Of a stretch of 64,000 nt of DNA, positions 17,398-27,711 are shown one piece after another (position 1 is the first letter of the stretch; each line of letters begins with the position of its first letter). This DNA is from Leuconostoc citreum (GTDB lineage Bacteria > Bacillota > Bacilli > Lactobacillales > Lactobacillaceae): contig NZ_PUFH01000006.1 of the NCBI RefSeq assembly GCF_004354555.1, positions 1 through 64,000 on the forward strand. The letters are read 5' to 3'. The translations under genes and the position numbers were made by a program. The notes beneath the pieces were generated by a model, which was not told where the DNA came from, did not search any database, and worked only from the letters and a program-made list of their open reading frames with translations.

Positions 17398-18135
17398 ATG
17401 ACAACAAAATCAATTATCGTGCCGGATGGGACAAAAATTGTATATGACGAATATGGTAGTATGACACATGCGACCATTTTTTTGTTGCATGGGAACGGTA
17501 GTTCTGCACGTTATTTTAAGCCTCAAATTGAGCAATATGCAAGATATTTTCATGTTATTGCGCTAGACTCACGCGGCCATGGTCGCTCTTCCAATACTAA
17601 AAATAAAATAGAAATTATGGCTATAGTTTCAGACATTGAGTTTATGAGAAAAACTTTTAATTTGTCGCAATTTATTATACTCGGGTATAGTGATGGTGCA
17701 AATATCGCTATAAAATATGCGACTGTATACCCTAATCGTGTTTATCGGATGGTACTCAATGCACCAAACCTCAGTAAAAAAGGCATTTATAAGATTCTAT
17801 GGTGGCTTGATAGTTTTGCGCAGCATTTAACGCGTGTATTAGCACCGATTAGTCATTATGCAGCCCGGCGCCACAAACAGCTGCATGTTATGAGTGAGCC
17901 ACTCAACATTTCGCGGGGCGATTTACAGCGTGTTGCGGGTGATGTGTTACTCGTCATCGGTAGCTTTGACTTGGTTAAGCGTCGACACATTGAGAGAATC
18001 AGACAATTATTACCACATGCTGAAATGATGGTCATACCTAGACACAGTCATTTTATAACTTACACTAATCCTAAAAAATTTAGTCGATTAGTCATGCCAT
18101 TTTTACTCGGGGGAATAAAACATGCCAAAAATTAA
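17398..18135 (+). CDS. Alpha/beta-hydrolase fold protein
   Basis: A 245-residue cytoplasmic hydrolase. The oxyanion HGNGSS motif, the strand-4 ALDSRGHGRS segment, the nucleophile elbow GYSDG (Ser98), a late acid in GSFD (Asp191) and a His in RHSH (His216 or His218) complete the triad. The substrate is unknown; carboxylesterase or lipase-like activity is possible. The stop lies 14 bases inside mprF, so the two genes are translationally coupled. That suggests a lipid or membrane-related role, but this is inference only. The start is the ATG that follows the yajC terminator, with a weak ribosome binding site. Confidence 0.85.
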   Translation: MTTKSIIVPDGTKIVYDEYGSMTHATIFLLHGNGSSARYFKPQIEQYARYFHVIALDSRGHGRSSNTKNKIEIMAIVSDIEFMRKTFNLSQFIILGYSDGANIAIKYATVYPNRVYRMVLNAPNLSKKGIYKILWWLDSFAQHLTRVLAPISHYAARRHKQLHVMSEPLNISRGDLQRVAGDVLLVIGSFDLVKRRHIERIRQLLPHAEMMVIPRHSHFITYTNPKKFSRLVMPFLLGGIKHAKN

Positions 18136-20668
18136 GTCAATCTTGTCACATTTAATTATTCCAGCGGTTACAGTAATATTGATTAGCCAACTAGTCTTTA
18201 TGACGCGTGAAATTACGTGGAACATGATTCTAGAAACAATTAGTCAAATTACTTGGTGGCAAGCGCTACTGCTAATTATATTTGGATTTGTCACTATTGT
18301 ACCCACGTTGTTGAGTGACTTTATTTTGGCACGTTGGCAAGCATACAATATTAAACGAACTGACTTGATACAACGTGCTTGGTTGATTAACGTTTTTAAT
18401 ATTAATGCTGGTTTTATTGGCACAGTGAGTTTGCTATTGCGGCGAGTGTTCTATTTTGATCAAAAAAAATCTAGTCATTTGAAGCCCTATCTTCAAGTAT
18501 ATTTGTTGGGTCTTACTGGTTTATTAGTGGCAAGTGCTGCTGCTATTGTCGCAATATGGCTGCATTTTCTGACGGGATTTGAAGAAAACATGATTTGGTT
18601 AATAGCCATCTTAATGATGGCTATTGTTGTTGGTTTCATTTCTATCGTACCGCGTTTTCATTTTTGGCAAGGCATCAACTTATTGGTTGTTAAACGGCTA
18701 TTAACGGTATCACTCGCTTCTTTTGTTTTACAAATGGCGCTATTTGTTGCTATCGGTGTCACATTAGGAATTCATTTGCGCTTGGCCATTATGATGCTGG
18801 CATTCATCTTAGCCAGTACAATTGCTTTAGTTTCCATGACACCAGGTACGTGGGGCTCATTTGATGTGGCTGTACTTTTTATCCTATCAGATTTATCAGT
18901 CAACTCGGATCAGGTGGTTGTTTGGCTTATTTTATACCGTGTCGTATATAATGTAATACCCTTGCTGAGTGCGTTTATTTTACTGATTTATCGACTATCC
19001 AAAAAAATTAATAGCGATTACCGTGGTGTGCCACATTATGTTGCACGCGCAGTAACACATCAAGTCACAACAGTGATGTTATATTTGACTGGTATTTTAC
19101 TGGTTTTGTCAGGCACAATGCCAACCATTGTGCAGCGTGTTATGATATTAAATCATTTACGGTCTTGGCCGATTACATATGCTTTAGCTAATCAATTACC
19201 AAATATTTTGTTGGGATTTTTATTACTCATTAGTGCCCGAGGGGTGGCCAATCGTGTTAAAAGGGCGTATCAGTCAACTATCGTCTTATTAGTTGTCATT
19301 ATTATTTATGCACTGTTTGAATATCGGCACATTGTACCGATGGTTTTGGTGGGGGTGTTGTTATTCGCGTTTATGACAACTCGGCAAACCTTATACCGAG
19401 AACAATTTATTCATTCATGGGAAGAGCAAATTGTTGACGGGGCAATTTGGGGTGCGTTGATTATCAGTTATTTATTACTCGGTATTGTAAATACGCCAAT
19501 ATTTAAACACAACTATCATTTTCATGAACGAGGCATGATACCTTCTGTTCACTGGTGGGTTATGGGCGCCATTGTTATTTTAGTTGTTGCTACCTTTAGC
19601 TTATTGCTATCGCGCTATTTACATGCCCATCAACAACAATTAGGTGAATCATTTGATGAAATACGGCTTAATCGTATTTTAACAATTGGCGATACGCATT
19701 ATACCAACCTAGCATTTTTAGGTGATAAACGCTTTTATTATTATCAAGTCAATCACGAAGATAGCGTAGGCATGCAGTTTAGATTAGTTAACAATAAAGC
19801 TATGGTGATGGGTGATCCTTTTGGTGATGCGAGCTATTTTGCTGAAGCGATGCAACAATTTGTTGATGATGCTGATGTGTTAGGCTACGTACCAGTGTTT
19901 TACGAAGTGAGTGAACAAATTGCGATGTTAGCACATGAATTTGGGTACGATTTTTTCAAATTAGGAGAAGAAGCACATGTTGTATTAGATGCATTCTCTA
20001 CGGCGGGTAAAAAAATGCAGAATGTCCGGTCTGTTGTTAATCAAGCTGGACGAGCTGGTTTTGAATTTAAAGTTCTCACACCACCGTTTAATGAAGAAAT
20101 CTTGAAGCAATTACAAAAAATTAGTGATGAATGGTTAGCTGGGCGAGAGGAAAAAGGCTATTCCTTAGGTTTCTTTGATCAGAATTATATACAACGTTAC
20201 CCGATTGCTGTCTTATCTAAAGATAATCGAATTGAAGCTTATGCCACTTTAGTAACGTCCCATACCGAACGACAAATGGCTGTAGATTTAATGAGATTCA
20301 CAAAGGCAGCGCCAAATGGCGTTATGGATGTTTTGTTTGTTAATACAATTGCTTATGCCAAGTCTCAAGGATTACAAACACTTAATTTAGGCATGTCACC
20401 GTTAGCTAATGTTGGACAACATAGGCAAAGCTTTGGTCGAGAAAGATTAGCTAATCTGGTTTATCAATTTGGCTCAAAAGTGTATTCCTTTGAAGGGTTA
20501 CATCATTATAAGAGTAAGTTCACAAAAACATGGGTGCCGATGTATATTGCCTATTCTAGAAAATCATGGATTATCATGGTAATGATTGGCTTACTCAAAA
20601 TTGATAATAAGGGTGTCAAACGTGCACCAGCGTTTAAAGTCGTGTATGATAAAGATAATGATTTTTAA
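18122..20668 (+). CDS. mprF: Phosphatidylglycerol lysyltransferase/flippase MprF
   Basis: A bifunctional membrane protein that transfers an amino acid, usually Lys from Lys-tRNA, to phosphatidylglycerol and flips the product outward. This lowers surface charge and protects against cationic peptides. The 848 residues comprise an N-terminal multi-helix membrane part (about 1-510, including the flippase-type SMTPGTWGSFDVAVLF segment) and a C-terminal cytosolic DUF2156/GNAT-like synthase domain (about 530-840, with a GDPFGD loop, RSVVNQAGRAGFEF and LNLGMSPLANVG). Both parts are full length. Lys rather than Ala specificity is assumed from the family. It overlaps the upstream hydrolase gene by 14 bases. 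Confidence 0.93.
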   Translation: MPKIKSILSHLIIPAVTVILISQLVFMTREITWNMILETISQITWWQALLLIIFGFVTIVPTLLSDFILARWQAYNIKRTDLIQRAWLINVFNINAGFIGTVSLLLRRVFYFDQKKSSHLKPYLQVYLLGLTGLLVASAAAIVAIWLHFLTGFEENMIWLIAILMMAIVVGFISIVPRFHFWQGINLLVVKRLLTVSLASFVLQMALFVAIGVTLGIHLRLAIMMLAFILASTIALVSMTPGTWGSFDVAVLFILSDLSVNSDQVVVWLILYRVVYNVIPLLSAFILLIYRLSKKINSDYRGVPHYVARAVTHQVTTVMLYLTGILLVLSGTMPTIVQRVMILNHLRSWPITYALANQLPNILLGFLLLISARGVANRVKRAYQSTIVLLVVIIIYALFEYRHIVPMVLVGVLLFAFMTTRQTLYREQFIHSWEEQIVDGAIWGALIISYLLLGIVNTPIFKHNYHFHERGMIPSVHWWVMGAIVILVVATFSLLLSRYLHAHQQQLGESFDEIRLNRILTIGDTHYTNLAFLGDKRFYYYQVNHEDSVGMQFRLVNNKAMVMGDPFGDASYFAEAMQQFVDDADVLGYVPVFYEVSEQIAMLAHEFGYDFFKLGEEAHVVLDAFSTAGKKMQNVRSVVNQAGRAGFEFKVLTPPFNEEILKQLQKISDEWLAGREEKGYSLGFFDQNYIQRYPIAVLSKDNRIEAYATLVTSHTERQMAVDLMRFTKAAPNGVMDVLFVNTIAYAKSQGLQTLNLGMSPLANVGQHRQSFGRERLANLVYQFGSKVYSFEGLHHYKSKFTKTWVPMYIAYSRKSWIIMVMIGLLKIDNKGVKRAPAFKVVYDKDNDF

Positions 20669-20685
20669 TATATAGAGGAGGAAAT

Positions 20686-20709
20686 ATGATGCCATCATTA
20701 TCTCACTGA
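20686..20709 (+). other. Seven-codon ORF holding the ribosome binding site of the HD gene
   Basis: The strongest ribosome binding site here (AGAGGAGGAAAT) is spaced for the ATG at 20686, not for the HD gene. That ATG opens a frame of seven codons (MMPSLSH) whose TGA overlaps the next ATG as TGATG. This is a translational-coupling arrangement, or a sign of a small frameshift in the HD gene's 5' end. Confidence 0.4.
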
Positions 20710-21383
20710 TGCGTGTCATAGACCAATTAATGATGCCAATGCACGAATTTTTTATGGGGATGAATCAGTTAGAGCTCATCAACCGGGCACCAGGATTTTT
20801 CAAATATCAACCACACAATGTTGCGGCGCATTCTTGGAAAGTGGCGCAGATTGCACAATTTCTAGCAGATGTCGAAGAGCAAAATGGTAAAACCATCAAC
20901 TGGCAATCGGTCTATGAAAAAGCGCTGAACCATGATTATACTGAGCGCTTTATTGGCGACATTAAAACACCAGTTAAATATGCCACCGCAACCTTGCGTT
21001 CAATGTTAGCTGATGTTGAAGATACGATGACTGAAAATTTCATTAAAACTGAAATTCCGACACAATTTCAAGCAGCCTACACCCGGCGATTGGGTGAAGG
21101 AAAAGATGAAACGATTGAAGGTGAAATATTATCTGTTGCCGATAAAGTTGACTTAATGTATGAGGCCTACGGTGAATTAGAAAAATTCAATCCAGAACCT
21201 GTTTTTGTTAACATTTTCCAAAGCAGTTTGGAAGCATTAGCTGAATTTCAACATATGGCGAGTGTTAAATACATTGCAACAGATATTTTACCTGATATTT
21301 TTTCAGAAGATTTCATTCATAAGGACTTGTTATTTGACTTAGCTAAAAGTCTGTTACCAGATTTTGCTGCAGCACAACAATAA
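20709..21383 (+). CDS. HD-domain hydrolase, YfbR-like
   Basis: A 224-residue cytoplasmic HD-superfamily phosphohydrolase. The segment FFMGMNQLELINRAPGF matches the start of YfbR-type 5'-deoxynucleotidases, followed by AAHSWKVA (His41) and the paired NHDYTE (His75, Asp76). The later acidic position in SVADKVDLMYEAYGE fits the metal-binding Asp. YfbR hydrolyses dNMPs, but LAB homologs are uncharacterised, so the substrate is open. The ATG overlaps the stop of a seven-codon ORF that carries the good ribosome binding site. It lies between mprF and a Nudix gene, giving a possible nucleotide-clean-up pair. Confidence 0.85.
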   Translation: MRVIDQLMMPMHEFFMGMNQLELINRAPGFFKYQPHNVAAHSWKVAQIAQFLADVEEQNGKTINWQSVYEKALNHDYTERFIGDIKTPVKYATATLRSMLADVEDTMTENFIKTEIPTQFQAAYTRRLGEGKDETIEGEILSVADKVDLMYEAYGELEKFNPEPVFVNIFQSSLEALAEFQHMASVKYIATDILPDIFSEDFIHKDLLFDLAKSLLPDFAAAQQ

Positions 21384-21412
21384 CTGACTGAGAAAAAATG
21401 GGGGGATATCAG

Positions 21413-21910
21413 ATGACAGAACAAAATTATATTAGTCGTATGCGTGAAAAAATAGGTCATGAGGGCATGATTTTTGTTTCAGCATTTGGCGTATTGTGGA
21501 ATAAGCAACATGACGCGATATTACTTGAAAAGCGCTGGGATTCCGACGAGGGGTGGGGGTTTCCAGGTGGTTATTTAGAATATGGCGACTCACCGATGCA
21601 AGCCGTGGTAAGAGAGTTTAAAGAAGAAACTGGGTTAGATGTTGCCGTTACGAGGATGTTAGGTATGGCAACCCATGTGACAGATAAAAATTCTTGGGGT
21701 GATGCGCAAGAAACAATAGGTATCGGCTTTGAAGTTGAACAGGTTGGCGGTACACTGAGAAAGGACGGCGTTGAGACACTAGATTTACAATTTGTCCCAA
21801 TAAATCCTGTGCCAAAAATGTTTGTCCCACAGGCGCAAAAAACGTTGCATCGCGTGCTGAACGATAATATGGTTAGTGAGCAGCCATGGCTGAGAGAGCA
21901 TGGCGAGTAG
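21413..21910 (+). CDS. Nudix hydrolase
   Basis: A 165-residue Nudix-family pyrophosphohydrolase. The complete Nudix box runs from the GGYLEYGDSP glycines to REFKEETGL, with Glu residues placed to bind Mg2+. The preceding WGFPGGYLE supports an ADP-ribose or nucleoside-diphosphate class, but specificity cannot be assigned. The ATG at 21413 is chosen because GGGGGGAT stands about seven bases before it. The in-frame ATG at 21398 would place that site inside the gene. It sits 29 bases after the HD hydrolase and probably shares its transcript. Confidence 0.88.
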   Translation: MTEQNYISRMREKIGHEGMIFVSAFGVLWNKQHDAILLEKRWDSDEGWGFPGGYLEYGDSPMQAVVREFKEETGLDVAVTRMLGMATHVTDKNSWGDAQETIGIGFEVEQVGGTLRKDGVETLDLQFVPINPVPKMFVPQAQKTLHRVLNDNMVSEQPWLREHGE

Positions 21911-21948
21911 TGTAAAATAACACAGTTAGAAAACGAAAGTAGGTTAAC

Positions 21949-23931
21949 ATGGCATTTTTAGAACTTCAGAATATCAAAAAATCCTATTACTTAGGCAAAC
22001 AGGTTTTCCCTGTGTTAAATGGCATTGATTTATCCTTTGAAAAGGGTGAATTTGTCTCAATACTAGGCGAATCCGGTGGTGGTAAGTCAACCTTAATGAA
22101 TATTATTGGTGGTTTGGACCGCAACTTTGAAGGCGCTGTTTTAGTTAATGGCGAAAAGTTGGACCATACACAGGAAAAAAAGTTAGATGTTTATCGTCGG
22201 GAAACAATTGGTTACATCTTTCAAAGTTTTAACTTAATTAACTATCAAACGAATTTAGAAAACGTCGAAACCAGCTTAAATATGACTGATTTATCTGCTA
22301 GTGAGCGTAAAAAGCACGCCGTAGCATTATTGACGAAAGTTGGTTTGGCTGATCATATTAATAAATATCCTTCACAATTATCTGGTGGACAGAAGCAACG
22401 TGTTGCCATTGCAAGAGCATTGGCATCCGATCCGGATATCATGATTGCTGATGAGCCCACTGGGGCACTTGATTCAGCTAACACAGCGGAAGTTTTAGAG
22501 CTACTTGAACAAATTGCCCAAGAAGGCAAGCTTGTTATTGTTGTGACGCATTCGCAGGCTGTTGCAGAATATGGGACGCGTATTCTACATATGTCTGATG
22601 GTAAAATTGATGAAGAAAAACAGCTAAAGGACAAGTTTCTGGCAACTACTGCTACTGAACGCTTTAAGTCACGACCGCTCAAAGCGGCTTCAGTATGGGA
22701 CATGGCCTTTGATCATTTGAAATATAAAAAATTACAAAATGCTTTGATTATTATTGGGTCAGCTATTGGTGTCTTTTCAGTAATACTATTTTTGGGATTA
22801 GGTAATGGTATTAAGGGTTATATTGCTAACCAGGTTAATGACTTAGTCAATCCAAACTATCAGACAGTTGTGCGTAATACAACCACCAATAAACAAGCTA
22901 ATGCAACAGAACGCATGCAAGAAACGATGCAACTGATGGCCACTGATTACAAAGCAACCACAATGAATGAGGCAACTCTTAAACGGTTGGCATCAGTTAA
23001 GGGTGTGGATAATGTTTATGCTGGTGGTCAGTTTAACAATGCCGTATTTACTTATGGCAATGTGAAATCTCAACCAGTCCAGCTGAAATCATGGACACCT
23101 CAGTATGCCAAGAAAACAATCAAGGCAGGTCACCAGGCTGGTGATGGTGAAGTTCTCATTGATCGTGAATTTGCTAAGAAAATTCAAAGTAATTATAAAG
23201 CACTCATTGGTAAAGATATTGCTTTTACTTATATTGCTTTTGACCAAGATAATCACCCGATTCCCATTGCGACAACAGCAAAAATTGCTGGTATGACTGA
23301 TGGTGGTCAATCTGGTAAGATGTTTATACAAAATTGGGATACGATTCAAAAAGATCTCAAGAAGAATAACGCTGTAACAGATGCTAACTATGCTTCGGTT
23401 GAAATTCGCGACACAAAGAACGTGAAGGCCACAATGAAGCGGATTAACCAAGTACAAACAGATGGTATGCAAACATTTGCTGGTGTATCTATGGATGATA
23501 TCCTAGGCACAATCAATACGATTACCAGTCTTGCTTCTTATGTTTTGGCAGCTATTGCTGGGATCTCACTATTGGTATCGGCTATTATGATTATTGTGAC
23601 AACTTATATGTCAGTCTCAGAGCGTACACGAGAAATCGGTGTCTTACGCGCATTAGGCGCGCGTGCAAAAGATATCAGAGGCTTGTTTACAAACGAAGCC
23701 TTATTAATTGGCATGATTTCTGCGGTTTTGGGAATTGTTCTAGCCTATGTTGCACAAGTCGTGATGAATCAGGCACTGAATGGTTTAATTCATTTTAGTA
23801 TTGTGCAAGTATCAATTGGCAATGTTATTTTCGCTGTTGTGATTTCACTTGTGATTGCGTTAGTTGCTAGTTTTGTGCCGTCACGTCGTGCTGCAAAATT
23901 GAATACAATAGATGCATTAGCATCAGATTAA
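21949..23931 (+). CDS. ABC transporter with fused ATPase and FtsX-type permease (MacB-like)
   Basis: A 660-residue fusion of an N-terminal ATPase (about 1-230) and a permease of the MacB/FtsX mechanotransmission type. The ATPase has Walker A GESGGGKST (Lys46), the Q-loop IFQSFN, the signature LSGGQKQR, Walker B IMIADEPTGALD and the switch His in VVTHS. The permease has one helix at about 260-285, a large extracytoplasmic domain (about 285-525) and three helices near the C-terminus with the RTREIGVLRALGA coupling segment. Relatives export peptides or help resist bacteriocins and lantibiotics. As a single chain it should form a homodimer. No two-component system or immunity gene is adjacent, so the substrate is unknown. 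Confidence 0.9.
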   Translation: MAFLELQNIKKSYYLGKQVFPVLNGIDLSFEKGEFVSILGESGGGKSTLMNIIGGLDRNFEGAVLVNGEKLDHTQEKKLDVYRRETIGYIFQSFNLINYQTNLENVETSLNMTDLSASERKKHAVALLTKVGLADHINKYPSQLSGGQKQRVAIARALASDPDIMIADEPTGALDSANTAEVLELLEQIAQEGKLVIVVTHSQAVAEYGTRILHMSDGKIDEEKQLKDKFLATTATERFKSRPLKAASVWDMAFDHLKYKKLQNALIIIGSAIGVFSVILFLGLGNGIKGYIANQVNDLVNPNYQTVVRNTTTNKQANATERMQETMQLMATDYKATTMNEATLKRLASVKGVDNVYAGGQFNNAVFTYGNVKSQPVQLKSWTPQYAKKTIKAGHQAGDGEVLIDREFAKKIQSNYKALIGKDIAFTYIAFDQDNHPIPIATTAKIAGMTDGGQSGKMFIQNWDTIQKDLKKNNAVTDANYASVEIRDTKNVKATMKRINQVQTDGMQTFAGVSMDDILGTINTITSLASYVLAAIAGISLLVSAIMIIVTTYMSVSERTREIGVLRALGARAKDIRGLFTNEALLIGMISAVLGIVLAYVAQVVMNQALNGLIHFSIVQVSIGNVIFAVVISLVIALVASFVPSRRAAKLNTIDALASD

Positions 23932-23934
23932 TTC

Positions 23935-23963
23935 AAAAAAGCGCACATGAATGCGCTTTTTTT
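23935..23963 (+). terminator. Terminator after the MacB-like gene
   Basis: AAAAAAGCGCA (23935-23945) pairs with TGCGCTTTTTT (23952-23962). Confidence 0.88.
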
Positions 23964-24067
23964 CACTTTTGATTTTTTTGTGTTAGAGTAGATGTTACAG
24001 TAAAATCTTTCTTTTCATCAATAGTTAAGGATTTTGATAACATTGATGTATGAATAAGGAGTTTGTA

Positions 24068-25786
24068 ATGCAAATTTTAAGAGAACATGCTAAACCATAT
24101 CACAAAGATATCTTTTTTTCGTTGCTTGCTGTTGTGATTATGGCTGGTGCCTCACTATGGCAGCCCAGACTGCTACAGCACGTGATGACAGCTATTATCA
24201 AAAATGATCAACAAAATGTCTTGTTTTATGGAACGGAGTTGATTATTTTAGCCATCATTGGTTTGATTGCGGGTGTTATCAATACAGTTTTTGCTGCTAA
24301 GATTTCACAAGGTATAGCTGCTGATTTGAGAGCCAATCAATATCAAAAAATTCAATCTTTTTCATTCGGAAATATTGAAAAATTTTCTGCGGGTAATTTG
24401 GTTGTTCGCATGACAAATGATGTGAACCAAGTACAACAATTAATTATGATGATTTTACAATCATTAACACGTATTCCCATTTTGTTTATTGGGGCCTTTA
24501 TTTTGGCGCTCATTACACTGCCACGGTTGTGGTGGATTGTTGTTTTGATGGTCATTTTAATTGCACTATCTTCTCAGATTGTTTTTAAACAAATGAGTAA
24601 ATATTTTTCTCAAATTCAAAAGTTGATTGATAAAACAAACACCATCGCCAAAGAAAGTCTTCAAGGTGTTCGCGTGATTAAGTCATTCAATCAAGAAGAT
24701 AATGAAATTAAGCACTTTACCGATAACTCGAATGATTTGACCCGTGTTACCACGATGATTGGCTATTTATTTTCTACCATGATTCCAATGTTCATGCTGA
24801 TTTCTTACGTGGCCATTGGTGCCGCTGTTTATTTTGTTGGGCAAAGTGTTGTTGCACATCCAACTGACTTAGCAGCTATTACATCATTTATTTCATACTT
24901 AATGCAGATTTTCTTCGCAATTATGATTGGTGGTTTGATGTCGACATTTGCTTCACGTGGTTTTATTTCACTTGGACGTATAGGCGCTGTATTAGCAACG
25001 GTGCCGGATTTAACTTATCGTGCTGATGCACCTGAACAGCCATTATCAGGTGAAGTATCATTTAAGAATGTGTCCTTTACATATCCTAATGATGATAGGC
25101 CATCGCTGAAAAATATTTCTTTTGACATACATGCCGGAGAGATGATTGGTATTGTTGGGGCAACAGGTTCTGGGAAAACAACGTTAGCACAATTAATCCC
25201 AAGGTTGTATGATCCGACACAGGGAGATGTCCTTGTTGGAGGGGTCAATTTGAAGTCTGTTAATGAAAAATCCCTTCGTTCAGCGGTTTCTTACGTGTTA
25301 CAGCGGGCAATTTTATTTAGTGGCCGCATCGCTGATAATTTACGCCAAGGCAGTAAAGATGCAGATGAGTTAGCACTAAAAAAAGCAGCTGATATTGCGC
25401 AAGCAGCAGAATTTATCAATCGCTATGATGATGGGTTTGATCATTATGTTGAAGAAAGATCTGCAAACTTATCTGGTGGTCAGAAGCAACGCTTATCAAT
25501 AGCCCGTGGCGTTATTGGTAATCCAAAAATACTGATTCTGGATGACTCAACCTCTGCCTTAGATGCCCGTTCTGAAAAATTGGTGCAAGAGGCACTGAAT
25601 CAGGAGTTGTCTAATACAACCACGATTGTGATTGCTGAAAAAATTAGTTCAGTTATTCATGCTGATCGTATCTTCGTATTAGACCAAGGCGAATTAGTTG
25701 GCATCGGCTCGCATCAAGAGTTGTTAACAACATCACCTATTTATTCTGAAATTTATCAGACACAAAAAGCGAAGGGAGCATCATAG
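24068..25786 (+). CDS. Heterodimeric ABC multidrug exporter, degenerate-site subunit (LmrC/BmrC-like)
   Basis: A 572-residue half transporter: six membrane helices (about 1-310) then the ATPase. Walker [10 protein letters not shown] and signature LSGGQKQR are canonical. Walker B ends in [11 protein letters not shown], with Asp at the catalytic Glu position, and the switch His is replaced in VIAEKISS. These are hallmarks of the subunit forming the non-hydrolytic site in heterodimeric exporters such as LmrCD or BmrCD. The start at 24068 follows AAGGAG by six bases. A frame extension to 24050 is rejected because it covers that site. The partner follows after a one-base gap. Such pairs export drugs, dyes and bile acids, but the natural substrate here is unknown. 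Confidence 0.92.
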   Translation: MQILREHAKPYHKDIFFSLLAVVIMAGASLWQPRLLQHVMTAIIKNDQQNVLFYGTELIILAIIGLIAGVINTVFAAKISQGIAADLRANQYQKIQSFSFGNIEKFSAGNLVVRMTNDVNQVQQLIMMILQSLTRIPILFIGAFILALITLPRLWWIVVLMVILIALSSQIVFKQMSKYFSQIQKLIDKTNTIAKESLQGVRVIKSFNQEDNEIKHFTDNSNDLTRVTTMIGYLFSTMIPMFMLISYVAIGAAVYFVGQSVVAHPTDLAAITSFISYLMQIFFAIMIGGLMSTFASRGFISLGRIGAVLATVPDLTYRADAPEQPLSGEVSFKNVSFTYPNDDRPSLKNISFDIHAGEMIGIVGATGSGKTTLAQLIPRLYDPTQGDVLVGGVNLKSVNEKSLRSAVSYVLQRAILFSGRIADNLRQGSKDADELALKKAADIAQAAEFINRYDDGFDHYVEERSANLSGGQKQRLSIARGVIGNPKILILDDSTSALDARSEKLVQEALNQELSNTTTIVIAEKISSVIHADRIFVLDQGELVGIGSHQELLTTSPIYSEIYQTQKAKGAS

Positions 25787-25787
25787 C

Positions 25788-27569
25788 GTGAAAGACTTAA
25801 AACGTTCATTAAAATATTTTGCAACCTACCTCAAACGCTATTGGTTGGGTTTGTCATTTACCATTGTTGTGACAGCTGTTTCGACTTATTTTCAAGTACA
25901 AGCGCCAATTTATATGGGTAAAGCTATCACAGCATTATCCACATACTTAGGCCAATATATGAATCCCATAACGCAAAGTCAGGCTAACAAGACAGCTTTT
26001 TATCAGGCACTTGAAGCAATGATGATTTTCTTCATACTAACCGCTATAACGATGTTTATTTCGAGCTTTTTGGCATCACGTATTTCGGCTCAGGCTTCAG
26101 GCCAAATGCGCATTGGGCTATTTAGTAAACTCCAGCGTATGACCATTAAGTATTTTGACACGCATCGTGACGGTAAAATTCTATCATTGTTTACCTCTGA
26201 TCTAGATAATATATTTAATGCGATGAATCAAGCTATTTTCGAATTGTTGTCGCAATTTGCGTTGTTTGTGGCTGTCATTTGGATGATGTTTAGTCAGAAT
26301 GTTGCCTTAGCATGGGTGACGATGGCAACTACACCTGTGGCTATCTTAGTTGCCTGGTTTGTCATTTCTAAAGCGCGTCGTTACATAGATATGCAGCAAG
26401 ATGCAACTGGTGAAATGAATGGTTATATTAATGAGCAAATCAATGGTGAAGCAATTATTATTACACAAGGACTGCAGCAGTCTTCCATTGCTGGATTCCA
26501 ACCTTATAATGAAAAAGTACGTCAAGCGACATTCAAAGGACAGATGTACTCAGGCCTATTATTTCCATTGATGCAGGGCCTTTCTTTACTTAATTTGGCC
26601 ATTGTTATTTTCTTTGGATCATGGCTTGTAGTTAGCGGCAGTATGAGCACTGCTGCAGGTTTGGGATTGATTGTTGTGTTTGTAAACTATTCGCAAGAGT
26701 ATTACCAACCAATTACACAAATTACTTCTATTTATAATATGCTACAACTCGCAGTTACAGGTGCACGTCGCTTGTCTGAAGTGCATGAGCAGGCTGAAGA
26801 AATTAACCCTAAAAATGGTCATCAATTAACGGCCATCCAAAAAGATGTGACACTGGATAAGGTTAAATTTGGTTATCAAAAAGATAAAGAAATTTTGCAT
26901 GATGTCACGGTTAACGTTAATCGAGGCGAAATGGTTGCGCTCGTGGGTCCAACAGGATCAGGCAAAACAACGGTGATGAACCTATTAAATCGTTTTTATG
27001 ACGTGACTGGTGGCTCAGTAAAATTTGACGGGGTTGATATTCGCGAATTTGATATTAAGTCGTTGCGAGAACATGTTGGTATTGTCCTGCAGGATTCAGT
27101 TTTGTTTAGTGGTACTGTTGCTGATAATATTAAATTTGGGCAACCAGATGCGACAGATGAGGCGATGATGAGTGCGGCTAAACAAGCTAATATCCATGAT
27201 TTCATTATGACACTGCCTGATCAGTACCATACTTTTGTCAACGATGAAACATCGGTATTTTCAACAGGCCAAAAGCAATTACTTTCCATTGCCCGTACTA
27301 TTTTAACAAACCCAACGTTTTTGATTTTAGATGAGGCGACCTCAAACGTTGATACGGTTACCGAATCTCGTATACAAGCTGCAATGGATAATGTCATTGC
27401 AGGTAGGACGAGTTTCGTTATTGCGCATCGACTCAAAACAATATTAGGAGCCGATAAAATTGTTGTCTTAAAAGATGGCCGTGTGATTGAACAAGGTAAC
27501 CATGATGAATTAGTTAAACAAAATGGTTTTTACGCTGAACTATATCATAATCAAATGGTTTTTGAGTAA
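25788..27569 (+). CDS. Heterodimeric ABC multidrug exporter, catalytic-site subunit (LmrD/BmrD-like)
   Basis: A 593-residue partner of the preceding gene, starting at GTG. Six membrane helices span about 1-330. The ATPase has Walker [10 protein letters not shown], Walker [13 protein letters not shown] with the true catalytic Glu, and the switch His in FVIAHRL. Its signature is altered to FSTGQKQ. In the dimer that altered signature faces the first subunit's degenerate Walker site. The two proteins therefore show exactly the complementary asymmetry expected: one working and one silent ATP site. The intervening gap is one base, implying coupled translation. A strong terminator ends the unit. 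Confidence 0.93.
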   Translation: MKDLKRSLKYFATYLKRYWLGLSFTIVVTAVSTYFQVQAPIYMGKAITALSTYLGQYMNPITQSQANKTAFYQALEAMMIFFILTAITMFISSFLASRISAQASGQMRIGLFSKLQRMTIKYFDTHRDGKILSLFTSDLDNIFNAMNQAIFELLSQFALFVAVIWMMFSQNVALAWVTMATTPVAILVAWFVISKARRYIDMQQDATGEMNGYINEQINGEAIIITQGLQQSSIAGFQPYNEKVRQATFKGQMYSGLLFPLMQGLSLLNLAIVIFFGSWLVVSGSMSTAAGLGLIVVFVNYSQEYYQPITQITSIYNMLQLAVTGARRLSEVHEQAEEINPKNGHQLTAIQKDVTLDKVKFGYQKDKEILHDVTVNVNRGEMVALVGPTGSGKTTVMNLLNRFYDVTGGSVKFDGVDIREFDIKSLREHVGIVLQDSVLFSGTVADNIKFGQPDATDEAMMSAAKQANIHDFIMTLPDQYHTFVNDETSVFSTGQKQLLSIARTILTNPTFLILDEATSNVDTVTESRIQAAMDNVIAGRTSFVIAHRLKTILGADKIVVLKDGRVIEQGNHDELVKQNGFYAELYHNQMVFE

Positions 27570-27600
27570 AAAAAGCTGCGTCTTGAGACGTAGCTTTTTT
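27568..27600 (+). terminator. Terminator after the ABC exporter pair
   Basis: A 15-bp stem (27568-27582 with 27586-27600) has one G-T wobble and a T run. Its left arm begins at the stop codon of the exporter gene. Confidence 0.88.
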
Positions 27601-27711
27601 ATTAGCGACGTCTTTGGTTTATCTGAAGTCGTGGTAAGTTATGTTATAATGGTAATATTGCAATTCATAGGCTTTTAAAATCTACTATTGACACAAAATA
27701 TGGAGGAGACA

